DNA of 64,000 nucleotides from Syntrophus aciditrophicus SB (GCF_000013405.1 NC_007759.1:186001-250000), one strand, 5' to 3'. Positions 1 to 11,031 are shown, counted from the first letter of the stretch. Numbers and translations: made by a program. Notes: generated by a model from the sequence alone, not told the origin.

Positions 1-801
1 ACCGCGAAAGCGCGTTCCTGCCAGCAGAGCACCCATATCCAGGGAATAGATGCGGACGTTTTTCAAGCGTCTCGGCACTTTGCCGTTCACGACAAGCTGA
101 GCCAATCCTTCGGTCAATGCCGTTTTCCCGACGCCGGGTTCTCCGACGTGAACGGGATTATTCTTCAGTCGCCGGCAGAGAACCTGAATGGTCCGATCCA
201 GAATATCCTGCCTGCCGATCAGGGGGTCCAGCTCGCCTGCCAGCGCCTTGGCCGTCAGATCAAGGGTAAAGGCCTTGAGAATTTCGCTTTTCGTATGCTC
301 CTGTTCCGGATGAATCGCTTCGGAATCCATCTTCGGATCTTCCCGGTCCGACTTCTGGCCGGGTTCCTTCTCCGGCATGGCCGGAATGCCGTGGGAGATG
401 TAATTCAACAGAACGATCCGCGTGATCCCTTCCTGAGCGAGGAAGTACGCGGCAAACGACTCCTTTTCCTCAAGAATGGAAACCAGAACGTCTCCCAGGT
501 CCAATACTTCTTTCTGTGAAGACGAATTGTGCCAGACCGCCCGCTCCAGAACACTTTGAAATCCCAGAGACTGAACGGCATCCGAATCATTAAGTCTTGC
601 ATGGGAATCATGGAGATGATGTTCAAGTGTTTTCCGCAAACGCTCCAGATTTCCTCCGCACTTGTCTATGATATCGCGTCCTTCATCGAAAAAGAGAGCC
701 GCATAGAGCAGATGCTCCGGAGTAATAAACTCATGGTGCCTTGATTTCGCTTCCGCATAGGCTGCCATTATGATTTGATTCAAATTTTCACTGATCCTCA
801 T
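1..801 (-). CDS. clpA: ATP-dependent Clp protease ATP-binding subunit ClpA (N-terminal part, cut by window edge)
   Basis: The frame is open from an ATG at 801 to base 1, giving the first 267 codons. The N-terminus ([19 protein letters not shown]) and a long double Clp-N repeat region are typical of ClpA, the AAA+ unfoldase that feeds substrates to ClpP. Near the end come [17 protein letters not shown] and a Walker A motif (GEPGVGKT), the start of the first AAA+ domain. A Shine-Dalgarno-like GAGG lies about 10 bases before the ATG. clpS lies 103 bp upstream on the same strand, the usual clpS-clpA arrangement. The second AAA+ domain and ClpP-binding loop lie outside the window. Confidence 0.95.
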   Translation of the reverse strand, partial: MRISENLNQIIMAAYAEAKSRHHEFITPEHLLYAALFFDEGRDIIDKCGGNLERLRKTLEHHLHDSHARLNDSDAVQSLGFQSVLERAVWHNSSSQKEVLDLGDVLVSILEEKESFAAYFLAQEGITRIVLLNYISHGIPAMPEKEPGQKSDREDPKMDSEAIHPEQEHTKSEILKAFTLDLTAKALAGELDPLIGRQDILDRTIQVLCRRLKNNPVHVGEPGVGKTALTEGLAQLVVNGKVPRRLKNVRIYSLDMGALLAGTRFRG

Positions 802-904
802 GATTTTTACCTCGTGGTTTTTAAAAAAACCTTATTTATGGCCAAGTTACCCCGCTTTTCCGATGGGACCGTATCAATTGAACACGCTTCGGGATTTCTC
901 TGTT

Positions 905-1228
905 TCAGACTTCATCCATACTGCATCTTAACGGATACTCGTTCTGTCTGGCCATAAAATGAACCTGTGCAATTTTTGTTGATGCAATATCATAAGTGTA
1001 AACGCCGCAAACACCTTGTCCTTTTCTGTGCACATCCAGCATGATCCTGGTTGCCTGCGCGGCGGGTTTATGAAAAATGGTCATCAGAATCTGCACGACG
1101 AAATCCATCGTTGTGTAATGGTCATTGTGAAGGATCACTCGATACATCCGAGGTTCCATGACCTTGTCTTCCCACTCAATGTTCAGTTCCTGATCGAAAT
1201 TCTTGATGACATCCGTTTCGTTCTGCAT
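905..1228 (-). CDS. clpS: ATP-dependent Clp protease adaptor ClpS
   Basis: A 107-residue protein, the usual ClpS length. ClpS binds the N-domain of ClpA and delivers N-end-rule substrates. The signature region YRVILHNDHYTTMDFVVQIL (about residues 29-48) contains the conserved N-D-x-x-T-x-x-F-V segment. It is followed by the MLDVHRKGQGVCGVYTYDIA helix-and-loop, which forms the pocket for the N-degron. It is directly upstream of clpA on the same strand, so co-expression is expected. Confidence 0.95.
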   Translation of the reverse strand: MQNETDVIKNFDQELNIEWEDKVMEPRMYRVILHNDHYTTMDFVVQILMTIFHKPAAQATRIMLDVHRKGQGVCGVYTYDIASTKIAQVHFMARQNEYPLRCSMDEV

Positions 1229-1884
1229 GTTCGTTTTAACTCTTGCCTGAAATGCCTCTGTTTCAGTCGCGTTTCCACTTCATCACCTGATCTGATTTTT
1301 TTCTTTTACCCTCGACATCGCCTCAATTTTCCTGATAATAAAGCCCTTGCTCAGTCTGCTGAAGAAACGAACGTTCAACGGCGCCTGATTTTTTTTCTCA
1401 TCAATCAGTTAGACATCAGGTAAGGAGAGTTAGGTTGACTGAATACGGACAAAAGCACGCTTTGATGATAGACGGTTTATCACTAGGCCCGGCAACCGAT
1501 TCTGTTTTTTCCTTTTGCCGGATGGTGACCTGCAATCGCAAGAGCCCTTTCTTATCTGTATTTTCTGGCACTCTATGGTTTTTTTAAGTTCCTCCTGTTT
1601 TGTGTGCCGGTCATGCCCGTTTACATTCTTCCTGGGCAATTCCGAGCTTTACTCGGTTGTAATTTTAATACAAACTCAAATTAATCTCAAATCCTTTCCA
1701 TTTTTTCGCAATCCCTGGCCACGACCTCGAGTCGACCTTAATTTAATCATGTCCCATCAGTCTGGCAATCCTTCAAAGATAGAAAAATCCCCGGTACTTT
1801 AATGGCATTTCATCTTGACATCGGAATGGGTTTCATATAGGAGAAAAAGTTCACTTATTTTAACCTTACAAAGGAGGAAAATTC
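1229..1884. other. Intergenic region between divergent clpS and rpsT
   Basis: About 650 bp with no convincing coding sequence. Short open frames on both strands have no recognisable product and no good ribosome-binding site. It should hold the clpS promoter and the rpsT promoter, the latter annotated separately. I see no tRNA or strong repeat here. Confidence 0.6.
1815..1841 (+). promoter_or_regulatory. Candidate sigma-70 promoter of rpsT
   Basis: A perfect TTGACA at 1815-1820 is followed after 15 bases by TATAGG (1836-1841), or at 17 bases by a weaker TAGGAG. It lies about 45 bp upstream of the rpsT start, a plausible distance. The -35 is strong; the -10 spacing is short, so the exact -10 is uncertain. 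Confidence 0.45.
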
Positions 1885-2154
1885 TTGGCTACGCATAAGT
1901 CCGCGGAAAAGAGAAGCAGGCAGATTGAAAAACGCCGGATCAGGAATGTCTCAATAAGATCAAAAGTTAAGACATACATTAAATCGGTGCTTACGGCCAT
2001 TGAGGCAAAAGACAAGGAGGGAGCGCAGAGCGCCCTGCAGCAGGCTATCCCGGTGATCGCCAAGGCTGGAGCCAAAGGGGTGTATCATCAGAAGACCGCT
2101 TCCCGACATATTTCAAGGCTGACGCGCAAGGTTAACGCCCAAGTCGCGGAGTAA
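1885..2154 (+). CDS. rpsT: 30S ribosomal protein S20
   Basis: An 89-residue basic protein starting ATHKSAEKRSRQIEKRRIRN, characteristic of S20, which binds 16S rRNA early in 30S assembly. The start is TTG at 1885, preceded by a strong AAGGAGG 8 bases upstream. A rare start codon is common for S20 and is linked to autoregulation in enterobacteria; whether that applies here is unknown. It stands alone on the plus strand, between clpS and lptE. Confidence 0.97.
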   Translation: MATHKSAEKRSRQIEKRRIRNVSIRSKVKTYIKSVLTAIEAKDKEGAQSALQQAIPVIAKAGAKGVYHQKTASRHISRLTRKVNAQVAE

Positions 2155-2175
2155 GTTGAGAGATACTCCTCAGGA

Positions 2176-2211
2176 ACGCCCTTCTTCAGGCTCTGTTTCG
2201 ATGAAGGGCGT
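2176..2211 (+). terminator. Hairpin downstream of rpsT
   Basis: A 9-bp perfect stem (ACGCCCTTC with GAAGGGCGT) around an 18-base loop begins 21 bases after the rpsT stop. It sits in the short convergent gap before lptE. No clear T-run follows, so it is only a weak intrinsic terminator candidate for either strand. Confidence 0.4.
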
Positions 2212-2227
2212 ATTAAAGCCACACCTG

Positions 2228-2800
2228 TCAGAAGCCGGAGAGCATCAGGCTGTACGCTCTTTCCGCAGCATCACCGGCAAGCTTCGCAATGGCGCTTTGC
2301 CGTTCGGTTTCCGTAGCCGTCAGACTTCCGCTCGCCACGGGATAATCCCCATAATAGCTGAAGTTTTGATTCTGCCAGAGAATCTTTTTCGATACCCGCT
2401 CCTCAAGCGTGACTTCCATAACAACGGTCACCCTTTCTTCCGCGGCGAGATCCGTCGTCTGATAGGAAAGATGGGTGGTGTTAAGGCGTTGAATGCTTCC
2501 CCGGATAATGGCATCAGCTTCTTCGCGGCGGCCGGCAAGCTGAAAACGGCTGCTTCGTAGTACCTGATCGATGAAGGCGTTGCGGAAAAGGCTTTCCAGG
2601 CCGGCCTGGCTGGTTCTGTTGGCAAAGGTATCGACAAAGACCTTCTGAATGCGGGGATCGATGTTATCCTCACCACCGACAAAATGATAACCACACCCTG
2701 AAACAACCCAGAGCAAAATCAGACCGAGCAGAGTCCAACCCAGCCGACGGTCACTCTTATCATAATCCAAATTTTTCATTTCTTCTTCTCTTCCCGTCAA
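2228..2800 (-). CDS. lptE: LPS-assembly lipoprotein LptE
   Basis: A 190-residue protein with a charged N-terminus, a hydrophobic segment (LLGLILLWVV) and a lipobox ending SGC at about residue 36, followed directly by GYHF, the hallmark of LptE. LptE plugs the outer-membrane LptD barrel that inserts lipopolysaccharide. The body shows the family pattern: an IQKVFVDTFANRT strand, then a C-terminal conserved ALA-type region. It lies downstream of leuS on the same strand, the common leuS-lptE(-holA) order in proteobacteria. The true start could be the internal Met at residue 8. Confidence 0.9.
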   Translation of the reverse strand: MTGREEEMKNLDYDKSDRRLGWTLLGLILLWVVSGCGYHFVGGEDNIDPRIQKVFVDTFANRTSQAGLESLFRNAFIDQVLRSSRFQLAGRREEADAIIRGSIQRLNTTHLSYQTTDLAAEERVTVVMEVTLEERVSKKILWQNQNFSYYGDYPVASGSLTATETERQSAIAKLAGDAAERAYSLMLSGF

Positions 2801-2855
2801 TGGTCAGCGGGATCCTGAAACCCGATTCCGTTCGGCCATTCTCCGTAATATTTCC

Positions 2856-5444
2856 TCAACCCTTCACGACAATATTCACCAGCTTTTTCGGTACGTAGAC
2901 CTGCTTGATCACGGATTTTCCCTCAAGGAACCGGGATACCTTCTCATCACCCATCGCCAGCGCCTTGATTTTATCTTCAGCTTCATCTGCTGCCACGATG
3001 ACCCGGCTCCGCACTTTGCCGTTCACCTGAATGACGATGGTCATTTCGTCTTCAGCGGCGACGGTGGGATCATAAACCGGCAGAGGTGTGTCAGCCAGGC
3101 AGGTTCCTTGATGTCCCAGCATCTGCCAGAGTTCCTCGGTGAGATGGGGTACAATCGGCGCCAGCAGCAGGATAATCGCTTCGATCGTCTCCCGGATCAC
3201 GGCCAGGGCCGTCCGGTCTTCCCGGGGCGGTCGGGGCAGACCGTACAGGGTGTTGACCAGTTCCATGATGGCGCTGATGGCCGTATTGAAATGGAAACGC
3301 TCGCCCATATCATCCCGGACCTTCCTGATTGTCTGGTGGGTCTTGCGCCGCAGGCTCTTCAGTTCGCCTTCCAGTTCCCCGTCGCCCGCAAAGGGGGCAA
3401 TTCCCTGAAGATCATCCAGATAATCCACGACAATGCGCCAGGTCCGGCCGATAAAACGGAACGATCCCTCCACCCCCTGATCGCTCCACTCCAGGTCTTT
3501 CTCCGGCGGCGCGGCGAAAAGACAGAACATCCGGGCTGTATCCGCTCCGTACTGCCGGACCAGATAATCGGGGTCGACCACATTCTTTAGGGATTTGGAC
3601 ATTTTCTCCGTCTTGCCGACGATCACTTCGGCCAGGCAGTGGATGCATCGACCTTCACGGACTTCTTCCGGGTAGAGATAGCCGTGATCGGGGCAGCGGG
3701 TCGTTTCTTTGCAGACCATGCCCTGAGTCAACAGATTCGTAAAGGGTTCATCGACCCCCACCAGACCGAAGTCCCGGAGCATCCTGGTGTAAAAGCGGGC
3801 GTAGAGGAGGTGAAGGATGGCATGTTCGATCCCGCCGATGTACTGATCCACGGGCATCCAGTAATCCACCTGCTGTCTGTTCAGGCCGGGCTTTTCTGCG
3901 AAATGGGGGCAGCAGTAACGTTCGAAATACCAGGAGGATTCCACAAAGGTGTCCATCGTATCGCTTTCCCGCTTCGCGGGGCCGCCGCAAGAAGGGCAGG
4001 TCGTGTTCAGAAATTCGGGGTGTTTCGCGAGGGGTGATCCGCCTTCTCCCGAAAAATCGACATCCCGAGGCAGCACAACGGGAAGCTCGGCCTCCGGAAC
4101 CGGCACCGTACCGCATTTAGGACACATGATCATGGGGATCGGCGCTCCCCAGTAACGCTGCCGGGAGATGCCCCAGTCCCGCAGCCGGTATTGTATCGTT
4201 CGTTTGCCCCGTCCCAGGGCGATCAGATGATCGGCGATCGCGTCCAGGGCTTTGAGATTTTCCATTCCATTAAAGGGTCCGGAATTGACCAGGATGCCTT
4301 CCTCCACATAGGCCTCCGTCATGGTTTCCGGATCAAGGGTCTTGTCCGGCGGCGAAATGACCACCACCTTGCGGAGACCGAATTTTTCGGCAAATTCGAA
4401 GTCCCGCTGGTCATGAGTCGGAACGGCCATCACGCAGCCGGTGCCGTAATCCGCGAGAACAAAATTGGTCGCAAAGATCGGCATCTCCCAGCCGGTCAGT
4501 GGATTGAGGCAGTAACAGTCGAGGAACAGCCCCTGCTTTTCATAATAATCCGATGTCCGCATGAGCTTGTCCTGTTTCTTGACTTCTTCGGCGAAGGTCC
4601 TGGCATCCTTTTCAACAGGTTTCCCCTTGATCAGTTCCATGACCAGGGGATGTTCGGCGGCAATCAGCATGAAGGTTGCACCGAACAGGGTATCCTGACG
4701 GGTGGTAAACACCTTGATGTCGCCGTTGCCGTCCGCCATGGGGAACGAGACCTCACAGCCGTAACTCTTGCCGATCCAGTTCCGCTGCATGGTCAGCACC
4801 CGCTCCGGCCATCCCGTCAACCGGTCGCACCCCGCCAGGAGTTCATCGATGTAGGCGGTGATGCGGAAAAACCACTGATCGAGGATTTTTTCCACCACTT
4901 CGGAACCGCATCGCCAGCATAGTCCGGCTTCCACCTGCTCGTTGGCCAGAACGGTCTGACACCTGGGACACCAGTTCACGCTGGAAGTCTTTTTGTAGGC
5001 TAGCCCTTTTTCGTACATCCAGAGGAAGAAAAGCTGTTCCCAGCGGTAGTATACCGGTTCGCAGGTCGAGACCTCGCGGTCCCAGTCGTAGCTGAAGCCC
5101 ATTCGCTTGAGCTGCTTTCTCATGTGAGTGATATTTTCATTCGTCCAGAGAGAAGGGTGGATGCCCCGTTCAATGGCCGCATTTTCCGCCGGCATGCCGA
5201 AGGAGTCCCAACCCATGGGGTGCAGGACGTTGTACCCTTCCATTCGCTTGTAGCGGGCAACGACATCGCCGATTGTATAGTTTCTCACGTGGCCGATATG
5301 AATCTTGCCGGAGGGATAAGGAAACATTTCCAGAAGATAGTATTTTTTCTTTGAAGGATCTTCCGTCACCTTGAAAGTATTTTTTTCTTCCCAGTATCGC
5401 TGCCACTTCTCTTCAATTTCCTGAGGCACATATTTTCTGTTCAT
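2856..5444 (-). CDS. leuS: Leucyl-tRNA synthetase
   Basis: An 862-residue class I aminoacyl-tRNA synthetase. The start chosen is ATG at 5444 ([20 protein letters not shown]), which matches LeuRS N-termini and has a GGGAG ribosome-binding site; the frame extends 18 codons further upstream but without support. Visible motifs are the HIGH signature ([15 protein letters not shown]), a CP1 editing domain ([12 protein letters not shown] and [18 protein letters not shown] with the conserved Asp) and KMSKS ([16 protein letters not shown]). There is also a zinc-ribbon-like insert with CPKC and CPSC pairs. It forms a probable operon with lptE downstream. Confidence 0.98.
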   Translation of the reverse strand: MNRKYVPQEIEEKWQRYWEEKNTFKVTEDPSKKKYYLLEMFPYPSGKIHIGHVRNYTIGDVVARYKRMEGYNVLHPMGWDSFGMPAENAAIERGIHPSLWTNENITHMRKQLKRMGFSYDWDREVSTCEPVYYRWEQLFFLWMYEKGLAYKKTSSVNWCPRCQTVLANEQVEAGLCWRCGSEVVEKILDQWFFRITAYIDELLAGCDRLTGWPERVLTMQRNWIGKSYGCEVSFPMADGNGDIKVFTTRQDTLFGATFMLIAAEHPLVMELIKGKPVEKDARTFAEEVKKQDKLMRTSDYYEKQGLFLDCYCLNPLTGWEMPIFATNFVLADYGTGCVMAVPTHDQRDFEFAEKFGLRKVVVISPPDKTLDPETMTEAYVEEGILVNSGPFNGMENLKALDAIADHLIALGRGKRTIQYRLRDWGISRQRYWGAPIPMIMCPKCGTVPVPEAELPVVLPRDVDFSGEGGSPLAKHPEFLNTTCPSCGGPAKRESDTMDTFVESSWYFERYCCPHFAEKPGLNRQQVDYWMPVDQYIGGIEHAILHLLYARFYTRMLRDFGLVGVDEPFTNLLTQGMVCKETTRCPDHGYLYPEEVREGRCIHCLAEVIVGKTEKMSKSLKNVVDPDYLVRQYGADTARMFCLFAAPPEKDLEWSDQGVEGSFRFIGRTWRIVVDYLDDLQGIAPFAGDGELEGELKSLRRKTHQTIRKVRDDMGERFHFNTAISAIMELVNTLYGLPRPPREDRTALAVIRETIEAIILLLAPIVPHLTEELWQMLGHQGTCLADTPLPVYDPTVAAEDEMTIVIQVNGKVRSRVIVAADEAEDKIKALAMGDEKVSRFLEGKSVIKQVYVPKKLVNIVVKG

Positions 5445-5722
5445 AGGGCACTCCCGTATTAAAGTCGGCAAGTTCTTTAACATAATAAGATAATGCATTC
5501 AACACGGAAACCGTCTGTTTCTTTGTCTTTACTTAATTTGGTTCAGTTGAGGGTAAGACAAATGCCTGCTGGGAATATTTCTTTTCAGTGAAAGGAGTAT
5601 TCCTTTCCACGGGAAAAATTGGTGAAGGGAGGGAATGAGGAGCGTTTCAGTCGGTTAAAGTAACGTGAAGAAGGACGATTGATGGCCGGCAACGGCAGAA
5701 CATAACCGCCGCCGATGCTTCG

Positions 5723-6175
5723 CTATTCCGATCTTTCCGGCGGAGGGGCGATTTCCTGCTCGTCATTTTTTTTATGGATTTTTGCATACAGGGCATCAAG
5801 GATTCCATTGATAAATGAACCGGAATTTTCTGAGCCATACACCTTGCCCAGGTCAATGGCTTCATTCATCGTCACCTTGGGTGGGATGTCCTCACAGAAA
5901 CAGAGTTCAAAAACCGCCATGCGCAGGATGCTCTTATCGACTTTGGACATCCGGGCGATGGACCAGTTTGCGGAACAGCCGCCGATCAGAGAATCGATCT
6001 GATCCCGATGTTTCCATGCCCCTTCTATCAGAAGGGACGAAAATGGTCTCGCGTCCATCGGCGCCTCGTAATGAGCCCAGTACAGTTCAATAGCCTCCCC
6101 GGCCTCCATTTCCACAACTTCCAGACTGTAAAGAACCTGCAGGGCAATTTCTCTCGCTATTCTTCTCTGACGCAT
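5723..6175 (-). CDS. nusB: Transcription antitermination factor NusB
   Basis: About 150 residues starting MRQRRIAREIALQVLYSLEV, the typical NusB start; an AGAGGA site precedes this ATG at 6175. NusB with NusE(S10) binds boxA RNA to antiterminate rRNA transcription. The conserved core ARMSKVDKSILRMAVFEL and the segment VTMNEAIDLGKVYGSENSGSFINGILDA are both present. A short charged tail ends in PPPERSE. It is downstream of ribH, a very common ribH-nusB pairing. Confidence 0.95.
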   Translation of the reverse strand: MRQRRIAREIALQVLYSLEVVEMEAGEAIELYWAHYEAPMDARPFSSLLIEGAWKHRDQIDSLIGGCSANWSIARMSKVDKSILRMAVFELCFCEDIPPKVTMNEAIDLGKVYGSENSGSFINGILDALYAKIHKKNDEQEIAPPPERSE

Positions 6176-6271
6176 GAAATCCTCTAACTTATGACAGACA
6201 CGAGACACCTGTGTTCCGTGTACATCCGGAGGGCGGAATCTCAGCGATAATTTCCCTGTTCAACATCCAAA

Positions 6272-6736
6272 TCATATCTGTCTGAGCAGATCAACCATTT
6301 CAATGGCTGTCATCGCGGCGTCCCACCCTTTATTGCCGGCTTTGGTACCCGCCCGTTCAATGGCCTGCTCAATGGTGTCCGTCGTCAGAACGCCGAAGGC
6401 GATGGGAACCCCCGTATCCAGACTGGCATTGGCGATTCCCTTGGAAACCTCGGCGCTGACATATTCAAAATGCGGAGTCGCACCCCGGATGACCGCCCCG
6501 AGGCAGATGACGGCTTCAAAGCGCTGGCTTACAGCAAGCTTTTTAGCCACCAGCGGCAGTTCAAAGGCCCCGGGCACCCGGTAAACCTGAATATCCTTCC
6601 CCTCCGCTCCAGAGCGCGTCAGAGCATCCAGAGCGCCGTCCAGAAGCCGGCTGCAGATAAAATCATTGAAACGGCTGACGGCAATGCCAAATTTCATTCC
6701 TTTTGCGATTAAACGCCCCTCTGTCACTGTCGGCAT
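6272..6736 (-). CDS. ribH: 6,7-dimethyl-8-ribityllumazine synthase
   Basis: 154 residues, the normal size. Lumazine synthase condenses 3,4-dihydroxybutanone 4-phosphate with the ribitylamino-uracil, the penultimate step of riboflavin synthesis. Motifs seen: [17 protein letters not shown] (substrate loop), [31 protein letters not shown] with the catalytic His-x-x-x-V region, and [23 protein letters not shown]. It sits between ribBA and nusB on the same strand. Confidence 0.97.
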   Translation of the reverse strand: MPTVTEGRLIAKGMKFGIAVSRFNDFICSRLLDGALDALTRSGAEGKDIQVYRVPGAFELPLVAKKLAVSQRFEAVICLGAVIRGATPHFEYVSAEVSKGIANASLDTGVPIAFGVLTTDTIEQAIERAGTKAGNKGWDAAMTAIEMVDLLRQI

Positions 6737-6938
6737 ATCACCCTCACTTTATTTCTCGATTCTTCAGACCCCTCCAGGGAGTTTTATTCCGGTTCCATAT
6801 CGAAGCGCGCTTCACGCCGGCTCCGTTATCGACTTCTCGATGCAGGCAACGTAAGGCAGAATCGCTTCTGTCCGGCCGACCTGTCGTCATCTTTATTCCG
6901 GAATCGGAATTCTTCATCCGGCTGTTCTTGCCCGGACT

Positions 6939-8141
6939 CTATATTTCCAGAATGTGTCCCATTTTCTTCTTTTTCGTGGTCAGGTAACGGATATTTTTCT
7001 CCGTAGGGGGGATTTCAATCGGCACCCGTTCCGTAACCGTGATCCCGTATCCCTCCAGACCGACGATTTTTTTGGGATTGTTGGTCATCAGGCGCATCTT
7101 CCGGATTCCAAGATCCACAAGAATCTGGGCGCCGATGCCGTAATCTCTCAAGTCCGGTTTGAATCCCAGGGCGATGTTTGCCTCAACCGTATCCTGCCCA
7201 TGTTCCTGCAGTTCATAGGCCCGGATTTTGTTGATCAGACCGATGCCGCGGCCTTCCTGATGCATGTAAACGATGACGCCTTTCCCTTCCTTCTCGATCA
7301 TCTCCATGGCGGTATGGAGCTGGTCGCCGCAGTCGCAGCGTTCGGAGCCGAAGACATCCCCCGTCATGCATTCGGAGTGGACCCTCACCAGGACTTCATC
7401 TTCCGGTGAGATGTCTCCCTTGACGAGGGCCAGGTGCTGAAGTTTGTCCACATCGTTTTCATAGACGATCAGTTTGAAATCCCCTCCGTAGCGGGTCGGA
7501 ATGGTCGCCGTCGCCGCCCGGCGGATCAGGGATTCGTGCTTCATCCGGAATTCAATAAGATCGGCAATGGTCGCGATCTTCAAACCGTGCTGCTCAGCGA
7601 AGATCTCCAGATCGGGCATCCGCGCCATCGTCCCGTCATCCTTCATGATTTCACAGATCACTCCGGCAGGCTTCAAACCCGAAAGCCTTGCCAGATCGAC
7701 GGACCCTTCGGTCTGACCCGTTCTGACCAGGACGCCGCCCTTCTTGGCCACAATGGGGAAAACATGTCCGGGGCTGACCAGATCCTCCGGCTTGACGTCA
7801 TCCGAAACCGCCGCCTGGATGGTCGTTGCCCGATCCGCCGCGGAGATTCCTGTGGTTACTCCACATCGGGCTTCAATGGAAACGGTGAAGGCCGTCCCGA
7901 AACGGGATTGGTTGTCCTGCACCATCATCGGCAGGTTCAGCTTCTCCGCCTGTTCTTCGTTCAGCGTCAGGCAGATCAGTCCTCTTCCGTATTTCGCCAT
8001 GAAATTGATGGCATCCGGCGAAACAAACTGTGCCGCCATGCAGAGGTCTCCCTCATTTTCCCGGTCCTCATCGTCGACCAGGATAATCATTTTGCCATTT
8101 CGAATATCTTCAATGGCCTCTTCAATCGTACACAAACCCAT
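6939..8141 (-). CDS. ribBA: Bifunctional DHBP synthase / GTP cyclohydrolase II
   Basis: The start chosen is ATG at 8141 ([17 protein letters not shown]) because AGGAGA lies 6-11 bases upstream; the frame opens 14 codons earlier. Residues 1 to about 200 are RibB ([16 protein letters not shown], then [20 protein letters not shown]), making DHBP from ribulose 5-phosphate. The rest is RibA, with the zinc motif [18 protein letters not shown], the catalytic [11 protein letters not shown] and a C-terminal TNNPKKI. Both domains look intact. It supplies both branches of riboflavin synthesis; ribE is 52 bp upstream and ribH about 200 bp downstream, with nothing recognisable in that gap. Confidence 0.97.
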   Translation of the reverse strand: MGLCTIEEAIEDIRNGKMIILVDDEDRENEGDLCMAAQFVSPDAINFMAKYGRGLICLTLNEEQAEKLNLPMMVQDNQSRFGTAFTVSIEARCGVTTGISAADRATTIQAAVSDDVKPEDLVSPGHVFPIVAKKGGVLVRTGQTEGSVDLARLSGLKPAGVICEIMKDDGTMARMPDLEIFAEQHGLKIATIADLIEFRMKHESLIRRAATATIPTRYGGDFKLIVYENDVDKLQHLALVKGDISPEDEVLVRVHSECMTGDVFGSERCDCGDQLHTAMEMIEKEGKGVIVYMHQEGRGIGLINKIRAYELQEHGQDTVEANIALGFKPDLRDYGIGAQILVDLGIRKMRLMTNNPKKIVGLEGYGITVTERVPIEIPPTEKNIRYLTTKKKKMGHILEI

Positions 8142-8193
8142 AACTCTTCTCCTATACAGGGACAGCGCCATTTTTTTCGGCACTTCCCGGGGG

Positions 8194-8841
8194 TTACTTC
8201 ATAAACCCTTGTTTCATCAATAACTCCATGCTTACGCCGCTTTCCTTTTTCTGCTCGGGATTTAACAGTCGATCCACGTATTTGCCCAGGATATCGGTTT
8301 CGATATTGACCCAGTCGCCCTTTTTTTTAAATCCCAGGGTTGTTCTTTCGGCAGTATGGGAAATCATATTAACATAAAACACGTTTTCTTCACAGCGATT
8401 CACAGTCAGGCTGACGCCGTCGACGGCAACAGACCCCTTGGAGACTATATAGCGGCTTAGCTCTGGTTCCACCTCAATTCTGAAAATGATGGAGCCGGAT
8501 TTGACGGATCTCTCTACAATCTTTCCCAGGCCGTCGACATGACCGAGAACAATATGCCCTCCCATAAAATCCGTCAGGCGCAGGGATTTTTCCAGATTGA
8601 CCCGCTGCCCCGGTTGAAGAAAACCAAGATCCGTCCGGGAAAGCGTCTCCGCGGAAACATCCGCGGTAAAGCTCCGGCGGGAATAGCTCGTCGCGGTCAG
8701 GCAGGCGCCGTTTACGGCGATGCTGTCCCCGATGCGGACATCTTCAAGATTCATGTCCGTTTCAATTTCGAGCAGGGCGTCTTCTCCCCGTCGGGACAGA
8801 CGGAGTACCGTTCCTATACCCTGCACAAGGCCGGTGAACAT
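8194..8841 (-). CDS. ribE: Riboflavin synthase, alpha chain
   Basis: 215 residues with the duplicated lumazine-binding barrel typical of the enzyme that dismutates two lumazines to riboflavin. The start [15 protein letters not shown] is diagnostic. The first repeat carries [11 protein letters not shown] and the second [10 protein letters not shown]. The homologous metal/ligand segments [15 protein letters not shown] and [12 protein letters not shown] are visible. It begins 11 bp after nrdR. Gene order nrdR-(ribD)-ribE is common in deltaproteobacteria, but ribD is missing here. Confidence 0.96.
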   Translation of the reverse strand: MFTGLVQGIGTVLRLSRRGEDALLEIETDMNLEDVRIGDSIAVNGACLTATSYSRRSFTADVSAETLSRTDLGFLQPGQRVNLEKSLRLTDFMGGHIVLGHVDGLGKIVERSVKSGSIIFRIEVEPELSRYIVSKGSVAVDGVSLTVNRCEENVFYVNMISHTAERTTLGFKKKGDWVNIETDILGKYVDRLLNPEQKKESGVSMELLMKQGFMK

Positions 8842-8852
8842 TTCCTGGACTC

Positions 8853-9332
8853 CTATGGTTCTTTCTCTTTTTTTAAATCATGTAACTGCTTGAATTCTTT
8901 TAGCTCTTCAAGAAAATCATTGACGTCGCGAAACTGCCGGTAAACAGAGGCAAACCGGACATAGGCCACGCCATCCAGTTCTTTGAGGAGCTTCATGATC
9001 TTTTCGCCGATCATGGAAGAGCGAATTTCTTCTCCTGAATAATCCTGACAGAAACGTTCCACTTCCGTAACCAGTGACTCGATCGTTTCCGTGCTGATGG
9101 GACGCTTCTCACAGGCCTTCCTGATGCCCATCCGGATTTTGTTGCGGTCAAAGGGTTCTCTCCGGCCATCCTTCTTGACCACAGTCGGCAGCATTTCTTC
9201 AATATACTCGTATGTTGTAAAGCGCCGTCCACAGGCCAGGCACTCTCGCCTTCGCCGGATGGCATTGCCGTCGCGGCTGACCCGGGAATCCATGACTTTA
9301 TTTTCCACGCCGCCACAGAAAGGACACTTCAT
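8853..9332 (-). CDS. nrdR: Transcriptional repressor NrdR
   Basis: 159 residues. The N-terminal zinc ribbon has CPFC and CLAC pairs ([17 protein letters not shown], then [20 protein letters not shown]). It is followed by an ATP-cone ([20 protein letters not shown]). NrdR represses ribonucleotide reductase genes in response to dATP/ATP. Its start overlaps the end of the dCMP deaminase gene by 4 bp (ATGA), so translation is probably coupled. Confidence 0.97.
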   Translation of the reverse strand: MKCPFCGGVENKVMDSRVSRDGNAIRRRRECLACGRRFTTYEYIEEMLPTVVKKDGRREPFDRNKIRMGIRKACEKRPISTETIESLVTEVERFCQDYSGEEIRSSMIGEKIMKLLKELDGVAYVRFASVYRQFRDVNDFLEELKEFKQLHDLKKEKEP

Positions 9333-9781
9333 AGAGTCGTCACCCTGATGCCCGCTTCACCTAGAATTTCGCAGGCAAGTTCGTCGCAGTAACCATCGCG
9401 GACGACAACAGAATCAATCCCGGCATTGATGATCATCTTTGCGCAGATCACACAGGGTTGATTGGTGCAGTAAAGCGTTGCGCCGGCAATCCCGACGCCG
9501 TGAAGGGCCGCCTGAATGATGGCGTTCTGTTCGGCATGCAGCCCCCGACAAAGTTCATGCCGCTCCCCTGAAGGGACTTGGAGCTGATCCCGAAGACAGC
9601 CGATATCCAGACAATGGCGCAAACCGGACGGAGCGCCGTTGTACCCTGTCGATAAAATCCTCCGCTCTCTTACCAGCACGGCGCCGACATTTCTTCTCAG
9701 GCAGGTGGAACGCCTGGCAACCAGGGCGGCTATATCCAGAAAGTATACGTCCCATTCCGGCCTTGAATTCCGTTCCGTCAT
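9329..9781 (-). CDS. dCMP deaminase (ComEB-type cytidine/deoxycytidylate deaminase)
   Basis: 150 residues with the zinc-dependent deaminase motifs: HAEQNAI (zinc His plus catalytic Glu) and CVICAKMI (PCxxC-type zinc ligands). The N-terminal [28 protein letters not shown] is typical of dCMP deaminase, which makes dUMP for thymidylate synthesis. It overlaps nrdR downstream and glyA upstream by 4 bp each. GlyA produces methylene-THF, the cofactor of thymidylate synthase, so the trio is metabolically coherent. It is too short to be the missing RibD and lacks a reductase domain. Confidence 0.92.
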   Translation of the reverse strand: MTERNSRPEWDVYFLDIAALVARRSTCLRRNVGAVLVRERRILSTGYNGAPSGLRHCLDIGCLRDQLQVPSGERHELCRGLHAEQNAIIQAALHGVGIAGATLYCTNQPCVICAKMIINAGIDSVVVRDGYCDELACEILGEAGIRVTTL

Positions 9782-11031
9782 GCGCTCGCGATCCGCTCGG
9801 CATAAAGGGGGAAATTTTGACAGAGCCGGCCGACCTCCTCTTTGACAGCCATCAGATGTTTTTCGTTGTCCCGATGTTCGAGAACCTCGGCAATCAGGCG
9901 GGCTATCGTCCGCATTTCTTCTTCCTTCATTCCCCGGCTGGTCAGGGCGGGCGTGCCGATCCGGATTCCGCTGGTCACCATGGGACCCCGGGTGTCGAAG
10001 GGGATGCCGTTCTTGTTGACAGTTATTCCCGCCGAATCCAGCGATTCCTGCGCTTCCTTTCCTGTCAGACCCTTGTCGGTCAAATCCATAAGAAGAAGAT
10101 GGTTGTCCGTCCCCCCGGAAACGAGGCGATATCCCCGGCCGATCAGCTCTTTGGCCAGCGCCTGGGCGTTCTTCACGATCTGGCTCTGGTAATCCTTGAA
10201 TTCATCCGTAAGGGCTTCCTTGAAGGCCACCGCTTTGGCGGCGATGATATGCATCAGTGGACCGCCCTGAACACCGGGAAAGACCCGGCTGCTGAGCGTT
10301 TTCTGGTAGGACGCCTGGCACATGACCAAGCCCCCGCGGGGGCCACGGAGGGTTTTATGGGTCGTCGAGGTGACGTATTCGCAGACGGGGACAGGAGAGG
10401 GGTGCAGACCCGTCGCCACCAGACCGGCGATGTGTGCGATGTCGGCCATGACGAGAGCGCCGACTTTATCCGCAATGGCCCGGAACTTCTCGAAATCGAT
10501 GGTCCGGGGATAGGCGCTGGCGCCGACGACGATCATCCTGGGTTTGTGCTGCAGGGCGAGGTCTTCCACTTGGTTGTAATCGATCGTTTCCGTTTCCCGG
10601 TCTACGCCGTAAGGGACCACATTGTAGAACTTGCCGGAGAAGTTGGCCGGACTGCCGTGAGACAAGTGCCCGCCATGAGCGAGATTCATCCCCAGGATGG
10701 TATCCCCCACGGAAAGGGCGGAAAAATAAACCGCCATGTTGGCCTGGGTGCCCGAGTGAGGCTGGACGTTGACGTAATCCGCGCCGAACAGCGCCTTGCA
10801 CCGTTCGATCGCCAGATTTTCCGCGATGTCGACATATTCACAGCCGCCATAGTATCGTTTTCCGGGATATCCTTCCGCGTACTTGTTGGTCATGATGCAT
10901 CCCTGGGCTTCGAGAACAGCCTCGCTGACAAAGTTTTCCGACGCGATGAGTTCCAGTTTTCCCGCCTGCCTCCGGGTTTCAAGACGGATGGCCTCGGCTA
11001 TTTCAGGATCGGTTTTCATTAAAGCTGACAT
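9778..11031 (-). CDS. glyA: Serine hydroxymethyltransferase
   Basis: 417 residues, a fold-type I PLP enzyme converting serine plus THF to glycine plus methylene-THF. It has [17 protein letters not shown] near the N-terminus, [23 protein letters not shown] and the PLP-lysine motif [15 protein letters not shown] long open frame on the opposite strand is an antisense shadow. It begins a tightly packed run: glyA, dCMP deaminase, nrdR, ribE, ribBA, ribH, nusB. Confidence 0.98.
   Translation of the reverse strand: MSALMKTDPEIAEAIRLETRRQAGKLELIASENFVSEAVLEAQGCIMTNKYAEGYPGKRYYGGCEYVDIAENLAIERCKALFGADYVNVQPHSGTQANMAVYFSALSVGDTILGMNLAHGGHLSHGSPANFSGKFYNVVPYGVDRETETIDYNQVEDLALQHKPRMIVVGASAYPRTIDFEKFRAIADKVGALVMADIAHIAGLVATGLHPSPVPVCEYVTSTTHKTLRGPRGGLVMCQASYQKTLSSRVFPGVQGGPLMHIIAAKAVAFKEALTDEFKDYQSQIVKNAQALAKELIGRGYRLVSGGTDNHLLLMDLTDKGLTGKEAQESLDSAGITVNKNGIPFDTRGPMVTSGIRIGTPALTSRGMKEEEMRTIARLIAEVLEHRDNEKHLMAVKEEVGRLCQNFPLYAERIASA

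Noticed and set aside
1726-1736. CTCGAGTCGAC, resembling a cloning polylinker
   Set aside because: Only 11 bases, with no vector sequence around it; chance occurrence is adequate.
9329-9781. The deaminase gene as a diverged RibD
   Set aside because: Its sequence fits dCMP deaminase closely and it lacks the RibD reductase domain.
9763-11022. A 419-codon open frame on the plus strand opposite glyA
   Set aside because: It mirrors glyA on the other strand, is rich in His/Arg/Gly as expected of an antisense frame, and has no recognisable domain; glyA is certain.
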